Part shown: piece after piece, positions 58,516 through 64,000 of the stretch
Layout: each line of letters starts with the position of its first letter
How positions within the stretch are numbered: the first letter of the stretch is position 1
Notes under the pieces: model-generated
Database searches by the model: none
Seen by the model: the letters and a program-made list of their open reading frames with translations, nothing else
Told to the model about the DNA's origin: nothing
Translations under genes and position numbers: made by a program
Assembly: GCF_026004075.1 (NCBI RefSeq)
Contig: NZ_BPIK01000001.1
Span: forward strand, 2,024,041-2,088,040
DNA from: Meiothermus sp.
Lineage (GTDB): Bacteria; Deinococcota; Deinococci; Deinococcales; Thermaceae
Length of the DNA stretch: 64,000 nt
Reading direction: 5' to 3'

Positions 58516-59943
58516 CTAAAGCTCGAGGCCGCCCCTAAACACCCGCCCAACAGGACGCCCGTTTTCCCACAGGGTCAGGTCGGCGGGGGCCTGTGGGCGA
58601 ATCTGGCCGTACTGGGGCCAGCCCGCCGCCAGCGCCGCCCCCCTGGTGTGGGCCCACAAAACCTCGGCCGGGGTCAGGCTCTGGGCCGGGTTCAGGGGGT
58701 GCTGGGTGGCGGCCTGGAGGTTCAGTTCGTAAAGCGGTTTCATCACCGGGGCATCCGAGCCAAAGGCCATGGGCAGGCCGGTGTTCCAGAGGTCGCGCAG
58801 GCGGAAGGCCTCGTGCTCCTGGCCCTTCAGGTGAAACCGCACCAGCTCGGCGTCGCCCAACAGGTGCATGGGCTGCATAGAGAGGGCCAGCTTGAGGCCG
58901 GACAGCCGGGCCAGCTCGGCATCGCGCACGTGCTGGGCGTGCTCGAGCCGAAAGATGCGCCTGGAGACAGGTTGCAGTTGGTGGAACACCTCCAAGACCC
59001 CCTGCACCGCCCGGGTTCCAATGGCGTGCACCACCAGGCCCAGGCCGACCTTCAGGGCTGCGCGCCCTTCGCTCAGGATGAGCTCGAGGGCATCGAGCGC
59101 CAGCCCGTGCGAGCCGTCGGGGTAGGGCTCCACCATCCAGGCCGTGCGGCTGCCCAGGGCCCCATCGGCAAAAAACTTGACCGCGGCGATCTCCAGGCTG
59201 TCGCCCCGCCAGCCGGGCCGGGCTTCCCGCCAGTGGTCACGATCCAGGGCCCACCACAACCGCACCGGCAGCCGGCCCGATTCGGCCAGTTGTTCGGCCA
59301 GGCTAAAGTGGCACCAGCCCATATGGTGCACGGCGGTGTAGCCCCGGCGGGCCAGGTCATGGAGGCCGCGCTCGAGTTCGGCCGGGCCGGGTTTTGGCAT
59401 CACCTGCTGCACAAGCTCCTGGGCGGCTTCCAGCAGGTAGCCGGTAGGCTGGCCCTGGGCATCACGCACCACAACCCCACCGGGCGGATCGGGGGTCTGG
59501 GCGGTAATACCGGCCTGCTCGAGGGCTGTGGTGTTGGCCCAGCCCGAGTGCCGGTCGCGGCTTTGCAGGAAGACGGGGTGGTGGGGGGCTGCCGCATCCA
59601 GCAGTTCACGGGTGGGATAGGCCCGAAAAAGATAGCCACCCCCGCGAATCCAGTTACCGGGGGGCAGGGTGCGGGCCTTCTCGGCCACCTGCTGCGCCAC
59701 CGCCTGGGGGTCGGTCAGCCCCTCCAGATCCAGGCTGTCGAGTTGCAGGCCCCACATCTGCGGGTGGGCGTGGGCTTCGTGCAGACCCGGGGTGATCTGC
59801 TCGAAAAATTGCTTTTTAGCACCGGGATACCGCGCGCTCAGGTCTTGCAGACTGCCCACATCGGCGATGCGCTCACCCTCCAGGTACACCGCTTCGGCCC
59901 GGCCGGCCTCGGTCATGGTTTCAACGCGCCCGTATAGCAGCAT
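58516..59943 (-). CDS. Amidohydrolase family 3 (YtcJ-like) metal-dependent hydrolase
   Basis: 475 residues from ATG 59943. Metal-binding signatures of the amidohydrolase_3 family: PGLHEAHAHPQMWGLQLDSLDLEGL (HxH, about 51-75), RGGGYLFRAYPTRELLDAAAPHHPVFL, VKFFADGALGSRTAWM and GSDAPV near the end. YtcJ-like enzymes act on N-substituted formamides or related amides; the natural substrate here is unknown. First gene of the kinase-murQ operon, so amide removal from a cell-wall fragment is a reasonable guess, no more. Confidence 0.83.
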   Translation of the reverse strand: MLLYGRVETMTEAGRAEAVYLEGERIADVGSLQDLSARYPGAKKQFFEQITPGLHEAHAHPQMWGLQLDSLDLEGLTDPQAVAQQVAEKARTLPPGNWIRGGGYLFRAYPTRELLDAAAPHHPVFLQSRDRHSGWANTTALEQAGITAQTPDPPGGVVVRDAQGQPTGYLLEAAQELVQQVMPKPGPAELERGLHDLARRGYTAVHHMGWCHFSLAEQLAESGRLPVRLWWALDRDHWREARPGWRGDSLEIAAVKFFADGALGSRTAWMVEPYPDGSHGLALDALELILSEGRAALKVGLGLVVHAIGTRAVQGVLEVFHQLQPVSRRIFRLEHAQHVRDAELARLSGLKLALSMQPMHLLGDAELVRFHLKGQEHEAFRLRDLWNTGLPMAFGSDAPVMKPLYELNLQAATQHPLNPAQSLTPAEVLWAHTRGAALAAGWPQYGQIRPQAPADLTLWENGRPVGRVFRGGLEL

Positions 59944-59950
59944 AGAAGGC

Positions 59951-59979
59951 ATCCTATCCCGCTTTGGAAGGCGGCTCAA
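59951..59979 (-). promoter_or_regulatory. Promoter of the amidohydrolase-kinase-murQ operon
   Basis: Minus-strand TTGAGC (59974-59979) and TAGGAT (59951-59956) are exactly 17 nt apart; the ATG is 7 nt further (leaderless). Confidence 0.65.
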
Positions 59980-60070
59980 GCAGGGGCCCGGCCCGGCTAC
60001 CTGGGAGGTTATTAAGACTTGTCCATACCGATTGGGTTACTCCCTTCACATCCGGCCAACATAGGGCGGC

Positions 60071-60076
60071 TATACT
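60071..60076 (+). promoter_or_regulatory. -10 box of the VanW-family gene
   Basis: TATACT ends 8 nt before ATG 60085. A weak TTCACA (60045-60050) lies 20 nt above it. Confidence 0.45.
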
Positions 60077-60084
60077 CAAACCCA

Positions 60085-61824
60085 ATGAGACGGGGCTTGC
60101 TGATTGGCTTGGGCATTTTTACCGGGTTGGTACTGGGCTGGGCTGGATTCGAGCGCTACCACCACAACCGGGTGTTTGCGGGCGTCGAGGCCGCCGGGGT
60201 CAGGGTTGGGGGCCTGACCCTGGAGGAGGCCACCGCCAGAATTGCCGCAGAAACACAAAACATCGCCCCACCCCGGCTCACCCTCAAGGCGGGGGACAAG
60301 GCCCTCGAGGTCTCGGCCAGCGAGCTGGGCTGGAAACCCGACGCCAGGGCCACCGCCGAGCGCGCCTTTGCGATAGGCCGCAACCGTTTGGCCGAGCGTA
60401 TCGCCGCCCTGCGCGGACAGATCCAAATTCCTTTGGTTCCCAGCGTAGACCCGGTCGCGCTAGAGAAGCGGTTGCAAGCAATCGCCCAGTCTCTCGAGTA
60501 CGCCCCCATCAACGCCAGGGTGGTGTTCAAGGACGGGCAGTACACCGTCACACCCGAAAAGGCCGGTTTGAAGCTGGATATCCAGACCGCCATCGAGACC
60601 TATATCAAATATCCCGAGCAGACCGTGCTCGAGTTTTTCCCTAAAGCCATCACCCCCCGCGTTACCGCCGCCATGCTCGAGCCCGTGGCCCGCAAGGCCA
60701 ACGAACTCCTGCGGCCCATTACCCTGGTGTATACCGAAGCTCCCCCCGCTGGCAAAAGAAAGGTGTACACGCGCACCTTAACTGTGGCTGAGGTGGCCTC
60801 GTTGTTGCAGGTTGGAGAAGAAATCGGGGTCGATTCCAAAGCCCTGAGCAAAATTCTGGCCCAAATTGCCGCCCGCCACGACCGCCTACCCCTGGATGCC
60901 CGCTATACCCTGGGCCCCGAAGGTCAGCTCGCGGTACGGCCCGAGGTCAATGGCTGGAAGATGAACCAGCTCGAGAGCCGCAAACGCCTCGAGTTAGCGC
61001 TTCTGCGACCCGACCTGAGCGAGTTCTACCTGACCGTAGTACCCAAAGCCGCCCAGGTGCGGGCCGCCGATTTGCCGAAAGCCGAGAATCTTCAGCTCCT
61101 GGCTGAAGCCACCACGCACTACGGCGGCTCGAGCCCCGAGCGTATTGCCAACGTACACGCCGCCGCCCGCAACCTCGACGGCTATGTGGTGCCCGCGGGA
61201 GGCATCTTCAATTTCAACGACGCTATCGGCAGCATCAGCCCCGAAAACGGCTTCAAGGAGGCTTTGGTCATCTCCGAAGGCCGCACCGTCAAGGGGGTGG
61301 GAGGTGGGGTCTGCCAGGTCTCCACCACAGCCTTCCGGGCTTTGTACCAGGCCGGGCTGCCCATCCTCGAGCGCAATCAGCACGCCTACCGGGTGCGCTG
61401 GTACGACCCCATCGTGGGCTACGACGCCGCAGTGTACCAGCCCTACCTGAACCTTCGGGCCAGCAACGACACCCCCGGCCCGTTGGTTGTGCGTACCACG
61501 TTTACCCGATCCAGCCTCACAGTGCAGCTATACGGCCTTCCCGACGGCCGCAAGGTGGTGGTCTCCAAGCCCGTCATCCTGGCCCGCACCCCCCACCCAC
61601 CTCCGCAGTACATCGTAGATCCCAGCCTGCGCCCCGGGCAGATTAAGCAGGTGGACTGGGCCGTGGATGGCTTCCGCACCCGCATCACCCGCACCATCAC
61701 CCGCTCCGATGGGCGGGTGGAGGTGGACGTACTCAACTCCAACTTCCGCCCCTGGCGGGCAGTGTACCAGGTGGGGCCTCAAACACCGATACCAGGGAAT
61801 GAGATAGCCTCGAACGAACCCTAG
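60085..61824 (+). CDS. VanW-family envelope protein
   Basis: 579 residues from ATG 60085. N-terminal membrane anchor (RRGLLIGLGIFTGLVLGWAGF), then two putative peptidoglycan-binding (YoaR/PG_binding_4-like) repeats (about 35-260), then the VanW domain (about 345-490): VVPAGGIFNFNDAIGSISPENGFKEALVISEGRTVKGVGGGVCQVSTTAFRALYQAGLPILER. This GGGVCQVSTT... with an AGL..I.ER tail is the most conserved VanW element. VanW is linked to vancomycin operons, but chromosomal homologues are common and their function is unknown. The extracellular C-terminal tail is beta-rich. Overlaps the convergent diguanylate cyclase gene by 4 nt. Confidence 0.9.
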   Translation: MRRGLLIGLGIFTGLVLGWAGFERYHHNRVFAGVEAAGVRVGGLTLEEATARIAAETQNIAPPRLTLKAGDKALEVSASELGWKPDARATAERAFAIGRNRLAERIAALRGQIQIPLVPSVDPVALEKRLQAIAQSLEYAPINARVVFKDGQYTVTPEKAGLKLDIQTAIETYIKYPEQTVLEFFPKAITPRVTAAMLEPVARKANELLRPITLVYTEAPPAGKRKVYTRTLTVAEVASLLQVGEEIGVDSKALSKILAQIAARHDRLPLDARYTLGPEGQLAVRPEVNGWKMNQLESRKRLELALLRPDLSEFYLTVVPKAAQVRAADLPKAENLQLLAEATTHYGGSSPERIANVHAAARNLDGYVVPAGGIFNFNDAIGSISPENGFKEALVISEGRTVKGVGGGVCQVSTTAFRALYQAGLPILERNQHAYRVRWYDPIVGYDAAVYQPYLNLRASNDTPGPLVVRTTFTRSSLTVQLYGLPDGRKVVVSKPVILARTPHPPPQYIVDPSLRPGQIKQVDWAVDGFRTRITRTITRSDGRVEVDVLNSNFRPWRAVYQVGPQTPIPGNEIASNEP

Positions 61825-62876
61825 ACCAGGCTCATCTCAACCCGGTTGCGGCCCAGGCGCTTGGCCTCGTACAGGGCCCTATCGGCCCGCTCTACCAGAG
61901 CGTGAATGCTGTCGCCTATATGCCCTTCGGCCACCCCAAAGCTCGCCGAAACCGGGCCCACCAGTTTAAACGGCCAGAAGGAGATGTCTTCCCGTAAGCG
62001 CTCCACCGCTGCCAGCACATCCTGCTGGTTCTCACCGCGCATCAAGATCATGAACTCCTCGCCCCCCCAGCGTCCGAGCACATCCTCCTTGCGCATGGAA
62101 ACCCGCAGGCGACGGGGCACCTCCCTGAGCACCTCGTCGCCGGCTGCATGACCAAAGCGGTCGTTGACCTGCTTGAAGCGGTCGATATCCAGTAGCACCA
62201 AATACAAACCATGCATATGCTGCGAGGCTTCCTCTAATAGCTCGCTCAGGGCCAGGCGGTTGGGCAGCCCGGTCAGGGGGTCGGTGCGGGCCAGGGCGTG
62301 CATCTCTTCCACCTGCCGGTTGGCCAGGACAAGCTGGTCCTTGACGATAGCCAGGGCATACAGCAGACCTGCCATCGCAAAAAGCCGCATTTCCGAGCGC
62401 ACAAAGGCCAGAAACTCGGTTCTGTACAGGCCCTGGGCCAACTCACCTCCCAGGCGCAGCAGGCCCAGGATCAGGGTCACCACGGCCAGGGCCAGGCTAT
62501 ACACCAACCCCGTCCGGGCATCAAAGACGATGTAGAGCAAAACCATGACAAACGCCATGACCCAGTAGGTGCTCTCGATCTCGACCCAGTTCTGCTCGAG
62601 GTCGCCCCAGAACAGGGAATAGGCCAGCTTGATGGTAAAAAAAAGCGTTACCGTGGCAATAGTCTCGCGCTCTATACGACCCAGATGGGCCCCTCGATAC
62701 AACCGCCAGGCCCAGCTCACGCTCATCAGGATAAAAGCCGGGTACAACCAGCGGATAAAACCTTCCTCGGGCCGCATCAGCCAAATCAAAAAAAGCACCG
62801 GTATGGCCAGGACAACTGTCCAAAAGTAAGCCGCCCGTCTTCCGGCTTTAGCGACGGTTAAAGGTTGCCCCTGCAC
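61821..62876 (-). CDS. Membrane-bound diguanylate cyclase (GGDEF)
   Basis: 351 residues. About six hydrophobic helices in the first 185 residues (TVVLAIPVLFLIWLM, WLYPAFILMSVSWAW, VMAFVMVLLYIVF and others), a short coiled linker, then a GGDEF domain (about 190-351) with DPLTGLPNR, DIDRFKQVND and the active site RWGGEEFMIL. It makes c-di-GMP from GTP. An inhibitory-site RxxD is not obvious just before GGEEF (KEDVLGRWGGEEF). The sensor part is only transmembrane, so the signal is unknown. Confidence 0.93.
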   Translation of the reverse strand: MQGQPLTVAKAGRRAAYFWTVVLAIPVLFLIWLMRPEEGFIRWLYPAFILMSVSWAWRLYRGAHLGRIERETIATVTLFFTIKLAYSLFWGDLEQNWVEIESTYWVMAFVMVLLYIVFDARTGLVYSLALAVVTLILGLLRLGGELAQGLYRTEFLAFVRSEMRLFAMAGLLYALAIVKDQLVLANRQVEEMHALARTDPLTGLPNRLALSELLEEASQHMHGLYLVLLDIDRFKQVNDRFGHAAGDEVLREVPRRLRVSMRKEDVLGRWGGEEFMILMRGENQQDVLAAVERLREDISFWPFKLVGPVSASFGVAEGHIGDSIHALVERADRALYEAKRLGRNRVEMSLV

Positions 62877-62933
62877 CCCTCCAGTTTAGAGGAAGCTCGA
62901 GGTTCCTCATACATAATTGGCACGTAAAGCCCG

Positions 62934-63554
62934 CTAAGACGTAACGGCGTCGTCCGAAACCTTGGCCTTCTCTCCTAGGCGGCGCTCGTTGCCTTCTTGC
63001 AGACGCTTGATATTCTCGCGGTGGGTCCAGAAAACCAGCGCCGCCAGCACCGCTACCGTCAGAATCTCCCACATGGGCCGGCCCAGGGCCACCGCCAAAA
63101 CGGTTGATGTAAGCGCGCCAATCATGCTACCCGCCGATACGAAGCGGGTAAGTCCCATGGTTGCCACGCCTACTGGAAAAGTGAGGAGGGCCAGTACGGG
63201 ATCCAGGAACAAAAGCGTGCCAAAGCTAGTCGCCACTCCTTTACCCCCGGTAAAACGCAGGAAAACCGAGTAGTTGTGGCCTAGCACCGCCGCCAGGGCC
63301 ACCCCGCCCAGCAAATAGCCTTCAATGCCCACCAGCCGGGCCAGCCACACCGCGATTCCACCTTTGAGCACATCGAAGGCTGCCACCACCAGCGCCGGGC
63401 CTGCCCCGAGGGTACGCAGGATGTTGGTGGCGCCGGTATTTCCGGAGCCCACTTTCTGAATGTCTATCCCGTAGAGGCGGGCCACCCATGCGCCTGCAGG
63501 GATCGCACCAAACAAGTAAGCCAGCAACAGGATGAGCCAGTTTGTCCAGTCCAC
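62934..63554 (-). CDS. plsY: Acyl-phosphate:glycerol-3-phosphate acyltransferase
   Basis: 206 residues from GTG 63554; TATAAA (63563-63568) ends 8 nt before it. Integral membrane enzyme that acylates glycerol-3-phosphate using acyl phosphate, starting phospholipid synthesis. The three PlsY motifs are present: [32 protein letters not shown] (about 14-45), [21 protein letters not shown] (about 93-113) and the third cytoplasmic loop after [19 protein letters not shown]. The C-terminal tail is basic and longer than usual. Confidence 0.95.
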   Translation of the reverse strand: MDWTNWLILLLAYLFGAIPAGAWVARLYGIDIQKVGSGNTGATNILRTLGAGPALVVAAFDVLKGGIAVWLARLVGIEGYLLGGVALAAVLGHNYSVFLRFTGGKGVATSFGTLLFLDPVLALLTFPVGVATMGLTRFVSAGSMIGALTSTVLAVALGRPMWEILTVAVLAALVFWTHRENIKRLQEGNERRLGEKAKVSDDAVTS

Positions 63555-63629
63555 TGGGGCATTTTATACCCAACTGGCCCTGACTTAAAGGTACTTCAAA
63601 TGCCCAGACCCCCAAAGACCAGGGGGCGC

Positions 63630-64000
63630 CTAGTCGCTAAAGCGTTCTTCTTTCCAGGGGTCGCCCCGGCGGTGGTAGCCGTTGACCTCCCAGAACCCCA
63701 GTTCCTCCCTGTCCAAAAACTCCAAACCCCGCACCCACTTGGCGCTCTTCCAGGCGTACAGGTGCGGCACCACCAGGCGCAAAGGGCCGCCGTGATCCCG
63801 CGGGAGGGGCTGGCCGAACAGGGTATGGGCCAGGATATTCTCTGCGCGCAAAAAGTCATCGAGGCTCAGGTTGGTGGTGTAGCCCCCGTAGCAGTGCACC
63901 AGCACCGCCCTGGCCTGCGGCTTGAGCTGAACCTGCTGCATTAAGTCGGGCACCCGGACGCCGCTCCACTGCACGTCCAGCTTGCTCCAGCGGGTCACGC
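63630..64000 (-). CDS. Molybdopterin-dependent (sulfite oxidase-like) oxidoreductase, C-terminal part
   Basis: Partial: the gene runs off the right edge, so the visible GTG at 63998 is probably an internal Val. The last ~123 residues match the MsrP/sulfite-oxidase-like molybdopterin domain: VTRWSKLDVQWSGVRVPDLM directly after what would be the Mo-ligating Cys (the preceding codon ends GC), VHCYGGYTTNLSLDDFL, LPRDHGGPLRLVVPHLYAWKSAKWVRGLEF and GFWEVNGYHRRGDPW. The subfamily is close to YuiH/short sulfite oxidase-like proteins. True substrate not visible; a link to the sulfite-releasing cluster 8 kb away is only suggestive. Confidence 0.85.
   Translation of the reverse strand, partial: VTRWSKLDVQWSGVRVPDLMQQVQLKPQARAVLVHCYGGYTTNLSLDDFLRAENILAHTLFGQPLPRDHGGPLRLVVPHLYAWKSAKWVRGLEFLDREELGFWEVNGYHRRGDPWKEERFSD

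Noticed and set aside
63630-64000. Sulfite oxidase as the sulfite-detoxifying partner of the sulfolactate cluster
   Set aside because: The gene is truncated by the window edge, about 8 kb away, not co-transcribed and closer to general molybdopterin oxidoreductases, so I did not include it in the pathway.

Overview
The window looks like chromosome from a Thermaceae bacterium, most probably Meiothermus. Codon use is GC-rich, CTCGAG is strikingly frequent, and many start codons lie 6-10 nt after a -10 box (leaderless transcripts, common in Deinococcus-Thermus). The proteins for holA, upp, uvrC, aspC, plsY and the paa genes have a Thermus-like character. I saw no rRNA, tRNA or CRISPR. This assignment is inference; no species marker is present. 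All comparisons to named proteins are from memory, without alignments or searches.

Layout. 0-12 kb: holA, a mono-haem c-type cytochrome-like protein, a TAXI-type TRAP transporter (fused permease plus binding protein), an MFS exporter under a palindromic operator, an APH-fold phosphotransferase, upp, a WecA/TagO-type glycosyl phosphate transferase and an AspT/YidE-type transporter. 12-19 kb: uvrC, then an overlapping BstYI/BglII-type restriction-modification pair of lower GC, then hom and thrC. 19-28 kb: a ModE-like regulator beside a 616-residue jelly-roll protein, a trypsin-like peptidase with a stand-alone copy of its N-terminal domain, aspC, and a small accessory island (broken Uma2 gene, AT-rich Mrr-like nuclease, intact Uma2 gene). 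28-31 kb: paaABCD (phenylacetyl-CoA epoxidase) behind an exact PaaR operator. 31-44 kb: a lipoprotein, a proline/glutamine repeat membrane protein, yefM-yoeB, a MoxR/VWA pair, a LUD protein, aroQ, birA-bioY behind a BirA operator, a DUF1800/DUF1501 pair, and a RAYT transposase abutting a type I hsdS remnant.

42-56 kb is the most interesting part. One long minus-strand gene string encodes, in order of transcription, SuyA- and SuyB-like sulfolactate sulfo-lyase, SlcC- and ComC-like sulfolactate dehydrogenases, a sugar ABC binding protein with two permeases, a FucI-fold sugar isomerase, a YihV-like PfkB kinase and a YihT/LacD-like aldolase. A Gfo/Idh/MocA protein (possible NAD-dependent sulfoquinovosidase) stands apart, but its promoter shares an 11-bp word with the suyA promoter. 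A GntR/FadR regulator lies divergent to suyA. Together these would import sulfoquinovose, split it to DHAP and sulfolactaldehyde, invert sulfolactate stereochemistry and release sulfite plus pyruvate. That is sulfoglycolysis and desulfonation in a single cluster. Not seen in the window: a sulfolactaldehyde dehydrogenase, the transporter ATPase and a sulfite exporter.

56-64 kb: a peptidoglycan-recycling string (amidohydrolase, amino sugar kinase, murQ), a VanW-family protein, a membrane diguanylate cyclase, plsY and the C-terminal part of a molybdopterin (sulfite oxidase-like) oxidoreductase cut by the window edge. Two families of imperfect hairpin repeats recur in intergenic DNA.
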